Source of the DNA: Linum tenue
Taxonomy: Eukaryota; Streptophyta; Magnoliopsida; Malpighiales; Linaceae
Assembly: GCA_946122785.1 (NCBI GenBank)
Contig: CAMGYJ010000006.1
Location: 52,224,066 to 52,288,065 of the forward strand
Reading direction: 5' to 3'
DNA: 64,000 bases
This document shows positions 23,110 through 34,646 of this stretch, piece after piece. The notes below the pieces were generated by a model. It was given only the letters and a program-made list of their open reading frames with translations, was not told the origin of the DNA and made no database searches. The position numbers and the translations under genes are program-made. Within the stretch, counting starts at the first letter, position 1. The number at the start of each line of letters is the position of its first letter.

Positions 23110-24330
23110 CCGAGCGACCCCGTGTCAGAACTGAGAGATCTAGTGACCACCTTGGCCAGCACTAGTACCCAGAACTTCAATTATTGGAACAATTCATGGA
23201 AGTGGTTGCGGGCAAATTCATGGAGATTGAAGCTGGCCAGAGGAATCAGCATGCACTCTTACAAGATATGGACACCAAGATCGGGCACCTGGCAGATGCC
23301 TTTGCTTCTAGACCAGCTGGCACACTTCCTGGCCAACCCCTGCCAAATCCCAGAAATCATAAGGAGGGGTTACACGCCATCACACTGAGAAGTGGGACTA
23401 TGACTGCGGATGCACCGCAGAAGAGTGCCAAGAAGGTGAGACAGATAACCTCTGAGCCGAAAGAGGACCTGGTGATGGAAAAGGAGCTAGCGGCTCATGC
23501 TCCAAAGCCACAACCAGTAGTGGCTGAATATAAGCCTAAGCTCCCTTTTCCCACCAGGATGTACAAAGACAAGCTAGAGGCAGAGTTCGGCAATTTCTTG
23601 TCCACGCTTAGGAAGCTGAATGTTCAAGTGCCCTTCATGGAGGCACTATCTTAGATGCCTAAGTATGCGAAGTTCTTGAAGGAGCTTCTCTCGAAGAAGC
23701 GGAGGCTGAGCGAGCTGGCCACTGTGGAGCTCAGCGAGGAGTGTTTGACCATCTTGCAGAACAAGCTTCCGCAGAGGCAGAAGGACCCAGGTAGTTTCAC
23801 TATCTCGTGCTTTATAGGTAAATTGCATGTAGAGAGGTCCTTGGCGGATCTAGGTGCTAGTATCAATGTTATGCCATATATGTTCAAGAAACTAGGCCTA
23901 GGTGAACCCAGTGAAACTAGGATGAGTATTCAATTAGATTACCGATCTATAGTTCATCCTAGGGGCATAATGGAAGACCTTCTGGTTTAAGGTTGGCAGA
24001 TTCTTTTATCTTGTGGATTTTGTTGTCTTGGACATCAATGAAGACACAGAAGTGCCCCTTATATTGGGAAGGCCTTTCCTGGCCACCGCCAATGCTATCA
24101 TAGATGTACATGATGGGACCTTAGTCTTGAGGGATGGCGAGGAGCGAATAACATTTTCCATTGCTAATACTCTCCCTGCTTCATCACCTTTGCATGTTGT
24201 TTCTCACCAGGAGCACGAGTCTGTCGTGTATGCTTCTGTGCCTCCCATTTTGCAGGATCCCCCTCTCATTCCTTCTCCGCCACTCCCGTCCGTCTCGTTA
24301 AAGAAATTATCAAGGAGGAGTGGTGGCTGA
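23110..24330 (+). pseudogene. gag-protease of element D
   Basis: The gag C-terminal part (ASRPAGTLPGQPLPNP, ITLRSG, YKPKLPFPTRMYKDKLEAEFG) is at 23184-23654. One stop follows at 23652-23654, then the protease with DLGASINVMP (near 23850) and, after a frame break near 23990, EVPLILGRPFLATANAIIDV (near 24045-24110). After 24330 the entire RT, RNase H and integrase core are absent. Confidence 0.8.
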
Positions 24331-24362
24331 AACTTCTAGTAGCTAAGCCTGCTGAAAAGGAA

Positions 24363-24572
24363 GTGGGAGACCACTATGAGCTGGTCCCGGCTCCTAAGCC
24401 TCGACTGCCTTGGCCATCCAAGTATTCACTCACTTGCATCCTGCCGGATGGCCAGGTCGAGTTGACGAGTGCTGGTGGTCACACCCGTCGTGTGCATGGC
24501 CAGCATCTGAAGGTGTACCTCAAGAGCGATGTGGATCCGCTCTTGGAGGGACCTGTTCCTACACCTCTCTGA
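24363..24572 (+). pseudogene. Integrase C-terminal tail of element D
   Basis: The frame reads GQVELTSAGGHTRRVHGQHLKVYL near its end, resembling the extreme C-terminus of Athila/Tat integrases, and stops at 24570. It is followed within 60 bases by GGGAGGCAACCC, the post-pol marker also seen in A. Direct adjacency to the protease shows a pol-wide internal deletion. Confidence 0.55.
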
Positions 24573-27500
24573 GCATACACCCTCTGCGTCCAGCTAAAGA
24601 CGTAAAAGAAGCGCTAGTGGGGAGGCAACCCCACCAAGGTTTGTTTTCCTTTCGTTTGTTTTTGGTTTGTCCACTTAGAACTAAGGTTTCTATCACCCAG
24701 TGTGTTTTGATGACTCTAGCTCTCTGCCCTTGGACTGGTCCCCTTCCAGTCCCCTACCCTTAACTGGTTTGCCTTCCAGTCCCCGTTCCCGATTTTCCTT
24801 TCACGGTAACATCGTCCCCCTTCTCTTTGCTCCATTGGGAACATTGTCGCATTTAAGTGGGGGGGGGTGCTTTATCTTTATTGGAACTTATTTGTGTGTG
24901 CTTGGGGCCTAGCCCACTATCCAAATCTTAAGATTTGAGGGCTCCAAGTACTGATGTATGTGGTTTAATTGGTGAATCGAATGGTTGTTAGAATTGATGC
25001 ATGACAACTGGATTGTGACTAGGTCCACCTATAATGATGACTGAGACTTGCAGTAGAGTTGTGTAGGGGTTCAGTTTTTTCAACTATTTGCTTACCTGCC
25101 GTGACTTGGATGGATCACTTGTTCTTGACAGTCGTTTATGCATCTAGTTTAGGGAATCAGAAGGAGAGATAGAGCATATAGGTAGCCATGTGAGATTTGA
25201 GCCCGCTCGTTTCTTTCTTGTGCGATAGATCCCACTTCCATTATGTGTAGCATTCACGTTGTCATTAGCTAAGATGATGGAGGCATAGGAATAGCCCACG
25301 ACCAAATTGACTGTCCTGATGTGTCATACCCCCTAGTCAGCCCCTTTGAGCCATGTCACTTCCTTTCTTTCGGTCTACAATGAAAAATCACCCTTTTGCA
25401 TCTCTTAGAAGGTTCCACAGAGTGGTTTTTGTATGCTCTCTACTATTTCTGCTAAAAATAATGTGAGGGTTGGAGGTAGTTCTTAAGAGTTGAGCATTTG
25501 TTTGAAAAAGGCTAAATTACACGTTTGGTCACTCAAATTACATAAATCTTTCACGTTTGCCACCCGAATTACTTTTCTTTCATATTAGCCACTAACTTTA
25601 TGAATCATTACACCGTTAGTCACCAGCCGTCAATCTCTGTTAGACTCCGTTAACGCCGTCAAATTTTTAATGACGTGGCAAACGGAAGTGCTGACTGGAC
25701 CGTTAACTTAATGACATATCATTTCAAAAACATAAAAAAGAAAATAAAAATATCACAGACTTCTCCGAAAAATCCGCCGCAACCTCTCTTCTCTTTCCTC
25801 GCACCACCTTCCGATTCAGTCCGGCGACCATAACCAAATCTGTCCTCGAACTCCACCTGCAGCCATGCCTCTCCTCCTACCTCCACTTCTAAATCCCCCA
25901 CCACAACCCCCACCAAATCTCAAACCCTAACCCTTAAGCCAAATCTAAAAATAACTACAGCAAGAATAAGCCAATTACCACACCAGCCCCTCCTCATCCT
26001 CGTCGCCACTCCAACTCCGTCGCCAGAGCTACATTCCATCCGACCCATGTATTCTCCCCCCGCCGTGACGCACCTCCATTTCAGAATCTCTCGCTCCCCT
26101 CTGTTTGCTATCGGCGTCGCTCAGCATCTCCCGCTCCCCTCTGTTCGCCATCACAGAATGAGCATAGCTTGAGCGCCGCTGCACCACAATCCGCCTCCTC
26201 CCTCTCCCTTATGCCTTCCTCTGTTCTGATTTTGATGGACCAATTCTCAGTTGTGATGTGGCCCAGATAGGACGTGTGCGCGATTTGGCATTGCGATTTG
26301 GGAGTGTTCGATCTGGGTTTGCTTTCCGACGTCGCGATCTGGGTTTTCTCGATCTGGGTGTACCTTTCCACGCGCTTGATCTAGATCTGGGTTCTAACTT
26401 CCCATGGGTCACAAATCTGGGATCGAGCTGGAGGGAGAAGGGTCACGATTTGGAGGGACCGATGTTGGATTCTTGAGCGATGGAGGGTTACAAGCTGGCG
26501 GCGGGAATGGGCAATGACGCGGAGATGATTCTTACCGTGGCGACTCTGGTTCTCCCGGTCGACGGCGAATTGGACGAGTTTTTTAAATGTATAATTAGAG
26601 TAGATTATTTTGCTGACTAGACGTCTTTTTCAACCTCTCTGTCTGCCCAGTCAGCACTCCCGTTTGCCACATCATTAAAAATTTGACGGCGTTAACGGAG
26701 TTTGACGACCGGTGGCTAACGGTGAAACGAATTATAAAGTTAGTGGCTAATATGAAAGAAAAGTAATTTCGGTGGCAAACTTGAAAGATTTATGTAATTT
26801 GAGTGACCAAATATGTAATTTAGCCGTTTGAAAAATGTGCAGAGGTGGTGGCTCTCTCAAGGAATGGAAAAAATTGAATGAAAGCTAAAGAGAGCCACTA
26901 CCAAAAATTCGTATCATGCTCATTAAGTAGTGTTTCTTATCAGTCTGGCTTAGAAATACTAATATTATTGTGACCTCCTTCGTTCTTGTGCTCTAAAGAA
27001 CTTGAGTAATGCAGAATGGCAGAAAGAAAGTAAGTGGTTTGAATGGCTGTGAATGTGTTGGGTTTGGAACTGTGGAACCTTGTGTTATGAATACTTCCAC
27101 CACCTAAAAGGCTTTTTCCCCATGTCCAAGACCCTAGCCAGTCATTTGAACCTGTGTCTAAGACCTCTGGATTAGTTAGTGATGACACCTAATATGTGAA
27201 CTCTAACATTTAGAGGCTGTTGTCATGGTGAAGAGACGTTAGGGATTGAGAGAATAAGCATGTGCATTTTTTGCATCAAATTGTCCTGACCCCACTAGTC
27301 GAGAGTGAGCGATTCATTTCCTTGTTCTTTACACTCTTTACCCCGGTGAGGACCTAGATGGCTCGGTCTTGATTCTGATGTCTTGAGTTTTTTGCATAAA
27401 GTGACTGTCTTGGATAAGTGGTTGATTCGAGTCTATGTTGGTTGGTGAACAGAAGGGAGACTCTTCCTTTGCTCGATTTTGTTGCACTCAAATGTCATAT

Positions 27501-27651
27501 GTTGTGGTTGTCTAGGTTGCTGTCGAGGTTGTTCATGTGTTGATGACTAACGGCTAGTGTGATTCACGTGTTTTGTGCCGATATGACATGTACCGAATAT
27601 TTTGAGTACCTTGTGTCTGACTTGGTTTGCTTGGGGACAAGCAAACGGTTA
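24573..27651 (+). other. 3' non-coding region of element D
   Basis: Contains a second PPT-like tract (TTTAAGTGGGGGGGG, about 24854-24871) directly after the pol tail. D therefore lacks the ORF-1 cassette found in A and B. The stretch is related to the 3' regions of A/B on the other strand and is interrupted by a Mutator-like element at 25510-26825. Confidence 0.6.
25510..26825. mobile_element. Mutator-like element with ~190-bp TIRs
   Basis: 1316 bp. Termini start GGCTAAATTACA and form long inverted repeats (about 25510-25700 versus 26640-26825) with good similarity over their length. The target duplication is GTTTGAAAAA (25500-25509 and 26826-26835); 9 or 10 bp cannot be separated. The interior 25750-26600 is GC-rich and unlike the TIRs, with no transposase. 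It may carry captured gene sequence (Pack-MULE hypothesis). Confidence 0.85.
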
Positions 27652-27665
27652 AGTGTGGGGGAATT
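27652..27665 (+). other. Polypurine tract of element D
   Basis: AAGTGTGGGGGAATT lies immediately before the LTR start TGATAATG. An identical tract precedes LTR F at 47483-47497. Confidence 0.75.
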
Positions 27666-28610
27666 TGATAATGATGTATTTGCACGTTTTTGCACCCTTA
27701 TTTCTTATCCGTTTGCGGCCCCAGTTGAGTATATTTGGCCTATTTTGCGCTGAGTTGGGCTATTTTATCACATTTCAGGTCCCAAACGTCTAAGGAAAGG
27801 CTAGGCGCAAGTTTCAGGTCGTTTGGAGGTCGTTCGGTGAGGCTGGAGCCAAAACACGGGCAGCCCTGACCAAAACACGACTGTGTTCCTCAGGCCATGT
27901 TTTTACTTCTAATAGCGTGTCTAAGAGGGCCGTTGAGGGTCCAAAACACGGGCGGCACTGGAGCAAAACACGCCCGTGTCACTAATGGGGCACGACCGTG
28001 TTTTGGGAGCGACTCGGGCGTGTCTACCTTATTTGAAGCAAAACATGGGCGTGATGAGGCAAAACACGGTCGTCGGTCGTGTTTTGCCAAGAATCGGGTT
28101 TTTGAGGTAGATTCGAGCTAAAGGGTGACAAATTTTTGAATAGAAAACAGAGTTTTAGAGAGAGAAAGTGAGAAGAACAAACCCTAGGAGCTATTTGAAG
28201 TGGATTTCTCACCATTGAAGCCCAGATTGCATCCCCAGGAGTGAAGATTGACATCCCAAAGGAGATTGTCCCCATCTTTATGAGTATGACTGCTCTGATT
28301 TCTGTTTTCCTCCCTCACTCTATGGAGTAGAACTTTCTCTCACTTGGGTATGAAGAACCCTAGTTCCATGTGTTAGGAATCTTGATTGTAATGACTTTGG
28401 ATTGATATACTGCTTGATTATAATCGATTGATGCATGATTCATTGAGTCAATTGAAGCCTGATCAACTTTTCTTGATTTCTGTTACAACCTGAGATACAT
28501 ATATAATCTGATTAGGTTGTTAGAGCTTCATCAATCGGTAGTAGTTAATTGGTTATATGAGAGTTAATCGATTTACTGCTTTGTAATGGAATCCAATTTT
28601 TGGAATCCAA

Positions 28611-30891
28611 TGAAACGTCCCGACCTTTTTCGAAAACCAAACCACAACTCAAACCCAAAACCGGTTACTCCGGAGCAACCCTAACCACTTTTAAAATAAC
28701 AAACTGACTTTATTTAATAATTTTAAATCAAAAAGCCCCAACATTTGGGCAAAAACTCAATCTTTACAATCTCAACCTGATCTCAAAATAATCTCCAGTC
28801 TGTACTCATAATCATAAAATATAATAACTAACTAGTCTCCAGTGTTGCTGCTTGTGCGAAAAACTCTGACTAGACATCCTCTGTGCCGCTCGTACCGTCC
28901 TCCTCTAGCTAGCTTCACTCGAACTCGCTGCTCTCTAACTCCTCTTAGTCCTCTTTAAAACTGGTGAGTGAGATGGGGTCAGTCTACGCCCTTACGTTTT
29001 AAACCTCAAATACTTGAGCACTTTACTTAAATACGTACTTAAACTTATGGAAGTTGTTTGTACTTCCGCCTTTAAACTTTAACTTTTAAAACGGTGTTAT
29101 CTCATCATTTATCTTCTTGGGGCCCCTACCTCGACTTAGCTGGCGCCACTACTAGCTTTACTTACTTTCTTACTTTCTTAAACATGACTACCCTCACAAT
29201 GGGGTGCCCCTCAAATGGGTTTGACCACCGCGGAACGAATCACCATCCGGTGTCAAACTACGGTGTGACTACCGCGGAACGTATCACCATCCGGTAGCAC
29301 ACCTAAAACTAAGCAATGGAAACCGCGGAACTCATCACCGTCCGGCTCCAAGCCTGACCAACTACCGCGGAACGTATCACCATCCGGTAGTGATCAACTA
29401 CCGCGGAACTTATCACCGTCCGGTAGGGATCCTTCTAGCTAGTGGCTAGCTAAGCGAGGTTAACTTATTCTTACTCATGACTTTCTCCCGTTCTTATCGT
29501 CATAACTTATTAAGCGGTTAAACGTCGTATGAACAGAAACTTAAATGCTTAAATGTAGATATTGGAACGCTCAAACAATAATTCAAGTCGAGCATGCATA
29601 ATCAACACAATCACAACTCAAGCAGTGCACATAAACTTCACGTAAGACAAATACTTAAAACATGTAAGGCAAATACTTGAAAATACGTAAGGCGTAGAAT
29701 TTACCCCCTTTACACTCACCTTACTATTCGATTCGATATCAGGATCCGCATGTCCAACCCAATTGCCGAAACCTCCACTTGAAAGATTAAGAATGGTGTC
29801 CATGAGGTTCCCTACTCAGCATTGCCACTTCTGATGCCCTAGCACACGTATAACCCCAAAAAGTAGTGGTTATTTCCCTAGCCAACTACTCATTATTCCT
29901 TTTTTTTTGCTTTTCCTCCTAATCCTCATCATCGTGATTCACAACATTCTTTCTTATTTAATCACTTTCCATGGTACCATCAATTAATCCCAATTTGGTC
30001 CATGATAAAGGTTGAATGGCTATACTCGTTGAAAACTTGTCCATTAGTCCCGTAAGCTAAATCAATACCATCTTTTGGAACGGGCAATTTATTCAACCAT
30101 GCATGACCAACCCATGTAGCGTAAAGTCCCAGCCAAATTCAAGGACACGCTTACCTTGCTAATAAGCCCGCCATGATCTCAGCTCAATCAATCACCATCT
30201 CATTATAAGCTTCCACCTCGTCTTTTGCCGAATTCGACGCATCTACCTACTTTGCCGCTGCCAAGTCCTGAAGTCCATCGCTTGCTCCTCTTGATCGATG
30301 AATCCATTGCCGTTTTTCAACCCTTGGTCCGACCTTCCCTTTTTGGTGTAAATCCATCCAGCCGTCGGTTCTCTTGCCCCCGTCGAACGGTCTCTCTCTA
30401 TCCTAGAGCTGGCGTCCGAAGGGAGATGGTTTCGCAACTGCTTGGGTGTTACCTCTTTGGGAGGTGTCAACGTGGGAGGGTGGCAACGCTTGAGGGCTAT
30501 CAGAACTTGGATGCTTCCGTAGCTGCTACTAGATCGTTGGGGAGGAATGAGAACGAAATGGAGAAGGATCGTGTGGGAGCTTCTTGCCATTGCTCCTTTG
30601 ATTAAAAGGCAAAAGAGGGACGTTGAGGGAACTAATGAGGTTGTAACGGGTGTGGGGGTTAATGGGTAGGGAGAGAGAATGAGAGAGACAGAGGGAGTAA
30701 CGGTGGGGACTAATTCCTTTCCCCTTCTCTTTTTTTTTGTATAGTTATATTGCTATCAATAATAATAATAAACTATTATTATTATTCATAATCCATGGTT
30801 GCACCACTTCGTACGTAAACGTCGATCCAACCGTCTTCGAACTTTTCGGTCGAACTCTAATTGAACCTACACCCGAATTCGGTGTGTTACA
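28611..30891 (-). repeat. 3' LTR of element E
   Basis: 2281 bp, minus orientation. It contains five diverged copies of a 25-35 bp unit (ACCGCGGAAC ... ATCACC ... CCGG) at 29225-29430. ORFs inside (30225-30605 plus, 30243-30590 minus) recur in the other LTR and are not treated as genes. Confidence 0.9.
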
Positions 30892-31929
30892 TTTCCTCCA
30901 CCCTTATAAAAATTTCGTCCCCGAAATTTGATCGGGCTCATCCTTTCGTACTCCTCATTCTCGTGCTTACTTGGCTCAATAATTCACTCTTGCTATATGA
31001 ACTTCAATGATGTCCGTTGCTTGTGACGTATAGTTTACTTCACCTCTTAGGTTTCCTCTTGACCATAAAATGTATTCTCGCCAAGCTCGTTAGCATGAGT
31101 AGCTTTGAGTGGCTACTTGTCCTTTTAAATCCTCGAACTTGCACCGCGGAACAAAATTTCAATTCAACTTATTGGTCCGGCTCGCTTAGTACTTGCTGTT
31201 GGACCTTAAATCGAAATCGAGGTATCGCATTTCCTCCCCCCTTAAGAAAAATTTCGACCTCGAAATTTGTCCCTTGCGACTTTCCCCAGCATCGTGCCTA
31301 ACATCGTCTATCTCGTTGAATGGCTCCTCCCTTCAAACACTTGTCGCCGGCTCCTTGAAGACTTGTCGGACTCCTTAAGACCTATTCTAATTCCTACTTA
31401 TATGCTCCCATCGTTACTCAAAATCTAACTTCCCACTTCTCCCTGGGGTCACACCCTAAGCTCGATCATCTTGATCTTGGCGAATCCTCTTTGCATCCTT
31501 TCCTCTCGACAATGTCCGCCATTTGTCATAACTCCTTGGCCATTTCCTGTCGACGTACTAGATACTCGGCCCCGTCCTGAACCTTATTATGATAAGCTCA
31601 CACCCCCCATAGGATCGGAGACGCCTTGACTCTTCTCTTCTCACTTATCAACGGGTTTCACTAAACGATCCCTCTAGGAACCAGCTACTTCTCCTTCCCA
31701 AGACGTATCATAACCCCATAGGGCATCCTAACGTTATTTCATTATCATGATTAGAGTATACTGGAGATTCTAAAAATCCTCAAAAGACTTTGACTCGTTT
31801 GGCCAAACTTTTAAATAACACTTCCAGTTTTCCTTTCCTTTAAAAACTGAACCCTTGAAAAACTCAGATCGTCACTCCAGTATTCCTTGGAGACCAAGGA
31901 ACAGAGGAGTGCCGGCTCTGATACCAAAA
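30892..31929 (-). other. Non-coding interior of element E
   Basis: Contains the PBS (31914-31926), a purine tract next to the 3' LTR (30892-30905) and two copies of the AAATTTCG-NNNN-CGAAATTT palindrome (30911-30930 and 31249-31268), each preceded by a purine-rich block. No protein-coding similarity was seen. Confidence 0.75.
31914..31926 (-). other. PBS of element E (initiator tRNA-Met)
   Basis: The minus strand reads TGGTATCAGAGCC, three bases after the LTR end CGTTTCA. Confidence 0.85.
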
Positions 31930-34210
31930 TGAAACGTCCCGACCTTTTTCGAAAACCAAACCACAACTCAAACCCAAAACCGGTTACTCCGGAGCAACCC
32001 TAACCACTTTTAAAATAACAAACTGACTTTATTTAATAATTTTAAATCAAAAAGCCCCAACATTTGGGCAAAAACTCAATCTTTACAATCTCAACCTGAT
32101 CTCAAAATAATCTCCAGTCTGTACTCATAATCATAAAATATAATAACTAACTAGTCTCCAGTGTTGCTGCTTGTGCGAAAAACTCTGACTAGACATCCTC
32201 TGTGCCGCTCGTACCGTCCTCCTCTAGCTAGCTTCACTCGAACTCGCTGCTCTCTAACTCCTCTTAGTCCTCTTTAAAACTGGTGAGTGAGATGGGGTCA
32301 GTCTACGCCCTTACGTTTTAAACCTCAAATACTTGAGCACTTTACTTAAATACGTACTTAAACTTATGGAAGTTGTTTGTACTTCCGCCTTTAAACTTTA
32401 ACTTTTAAAACGGTGTTATCTCATCATTTATCTTCTTGGGGCCCCTACCTCGACTTAGCTGGCGCCACTACTAGCTTTACTTACTTTCTTACTTTCTTAA
32501 ACATGACTACCCTCACAATGGGGTGCCCCTCAAATGGGTTTGACCACCGCGGAACGAATCACCATCCGGTGTCAAACTACGGTGTGACTACCGCGGAACG
32601 TATCACCATCCGGTAGCACACCTAAAACTAAGCAATGGAAACCGCGGAACTCATCACCGTCCGGCTCCAAGCCTGACCAACTACCGCGGAACGTATCACC
32701 ATCCGGTAGTGATCAACTACCGCGGAACTTATCACCGTCCGGTAGGGATCCTTCTAGCTAGTGGCTAGCTAAGCGAGGTTAACTTATTCTTACTCATGAC
32801 TTTCTCCCGTTCTTATCGTCATAACTTATTAAGCGGTTAAACGTCGTATGAACAGAAACTTAAATGCTTAAATGTAGATATTGGAACGCTCAAACAATAA
32901 TTCAAGTCGAGCATGCACAATCAACACAATCACAACTCAAGCAGTGCACATAAACTTCACGTAAGACAAATACTTAAAACATGTAAGGCAAATACTTGAA
33001 AATACGTAAGGCGTAGAATTTACCCCCTTTACACTCACCTTACTATTCGATTCGATATCAGGATCCGCATGTCCAACCCAATTGCCGAAACCTCCACTTG
33101 AAAGATTAAGAATGGTGTCCATGAGGTTCCCTACTCAGCATTGCCACTTCTGATGCCCTAGCACACGTATAACCCCAAAAAGTAGTGGTTATTTCCCTAG
33201 CCAACTACTCATTATTCCTTTTTTTTTGCTTTTCCTCCTAATCCTCATCATCGTGATTCACAACATTCTTTCTTATTTAATCACTTTCCATGGTACCATC
33301 AATTAATCCCAATTTGGTCCATGATAAAGGTTGAATGGCTATACTCGTTGAAAACTTGTCCATTAGTCCCGTAAGCTAAATCAATACCATCTTTTGGAAC
33401 GGGCAATTTATTCAACCATGCATGACCAACCCATGTAGCGTAAAGTCCAGCCAAATTCAAGGACACGCTTACCTTGCTAATAAGCCCGCCATGATCTCAG
33501 CTCAATCAATCACCATCTCATTATAAGCTTCCACCTCGTCTTTTGCCGAATTCGACGCATCTACCTACTTTGCCGCTGCCAAGTCCTGAAGTCCATCGCT
33601 TGCTCCTCTTGATCGATGAATCCATTGCCGTTTTTCAACCCTTGGTCCGACCTTCCCTTTTTGGTGTAAATCCATCCAGCCGTCGGTTCTCTTGCCCCCG
33701 TCGAACTGTCTCTCTCTATCCTAGAGCTGGCGTCCGAAGGGAGATGGTTTCGCAACTGCTTGGGTGTTACCTCTTTGGGAGGTGTCAACGTGGGAGGGTG
33801 GCAACGCTTGAGGGCTATCAGAACTTGGATGCTTCCGTAGCTGCTACTAGATCGTTGGGGAGGAATGAGAACGAAATGGAGAAGGATCGTGTGGGAGCTT
33901 CTTGCCATTGCTCCTTTGATTAAAAGGCAAAAGAGGGACGTTGAGGGAACTAATGAGGTTGTAACGGGTGTGGGGGTTAATGGGTAGGGAGAGAGAATGA
34001 GAGAGACAGAGGGAGTAACGGTGGGGACTAATTCCTTTCCCCTTCTCTTTTTTTTTTGTATAGTTATATTGCTATCAATAATAATAATAAACTATTATTA
34101 TTATTCATAATCCATGGTTGCACCACTTCGTACGTAAACGTCGATCCAACCGTCTTCGAACTTTTCGGTCGAACTCTAATTGAACCTACACCCGAATTCG
34201 GGGTGTTACA
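31930..34210 (-). repeat. 5' LTR of element E
   Basis: 2281 bp, almost identical to 28611-30891. Differences I can see are a T/C near 32916, a one-base deletion near 33447, G/T near 33706, a poly-T length change near 34050 and T/G near 34202. Confidence 0.9.
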
Positions 34211-34646
34211 TCCAATTTCAGTAGTGGAGTTCTGGGTTTATTTCCTCAACAATCTTTCCAGGTGAAGGCTAGTCGCCTACCGGTTAGTCTGTCTGAGAGG
34301 GCTTGGTCAGCTTAAGAGATTCCACGCTACTGTCGGATCTTCTGCAGTTTAATTAACAGTAAATCAACCAAGGGTATTTACAACTTTGACCTAACTAAGG
34401 AGCTAGGGGGACTCATTCCCGAGTGACTCTTCCCCTGCTTAAGAACTTCGGACCGTTTCCTGCTTTCTTACTGCTTTAGCTAAAAACCACATTCAATCAA
34501 CTTAGTTTGCTAGATAATAAATTATCACGGAGTAGGCAGTAGATCTAAACCCCGGGTTAATAAATAGAACTTGCCACTATTCTGCATTTCCGGACTGCGA
34601 TTACACTGGGTCGCAGTTTGGTGTTGTGTTTTAGCTTACCACCACC

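Larger units (their letters stand above)
28611..34210 (-). mobile_element. Element E: Tekay-like LARD-type element, very young
   Basis: Two 2281-bp LTRs (28611-30891 and 31930-34210) flank 1038 bp of interior. The duplication is TCCAA (28606-28610 and 34211-34215). On the minus strand the LTRs run TGTAACAC...CGTTTCA, with the PBS TGGTATCAGAGCC just after the 5' LTR. The interior ends with the AAATTTCG / CGAAATTT palindrome and a purine tract typical of Tekay/Del chromoviruses. By eye the LTRs differ at about five positions. No gag or pol is present, so mobility must have depended on proteins from another element. Confidence 0.9.
23097..34641 (+). mobile_element. Element D: Athila-like gag-protease deletion derivative
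   Basis: Inserted in the integrase gene of C with the duplication CCACC (23092-23096 and 34642-34646) and TG...CA ends (TGATAACG ... CTTACCA). Only about 13 bp of the 5' LTR remain (23097-23109) before gag sequence begins, so LTR, PBS and gag 5' end are deleted. The remaining order is gag-protease (23110-24330), an integrase tail (24363-24572), a second purine tract, a 3' region with a Mutator-like insertion, the PPT and the 3' LTR (27666-34641), which is itself split by element E. Confidence 0.85.
27666..34641 (+). repeat. 3' LTR of element D, split by element E
   Basis: LTR parts at 27666-28610 and 34216-34641 join to about 1.37 kb. U3 carries AAAACACGG-type repeats at about 27850-28090, including a perfect 10-bp inverted repeat GGCAAAACAC / GTGTTTTGCC at 28058-28088. 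It ends TTTTAGCTTACCA. No clear TATA box was found. LTR F at 47498 is a diverged relative. Confidence 0.75.

Noticed and set aside
29225..29430. CRISPR-like regular repeats
   Set aside because: Plant LTR context, diverged units, uneven spacing and no spacers of constant length.
30225..30605. 126-codon ORF (also at 33543-33923) with an overlapping 115-codon ORF on the other strand
   Set aside because: It lies inside both LTRs of element E and is duplicated with them; overlapping open frames on both strands and no recognisable domain argue against a gene.
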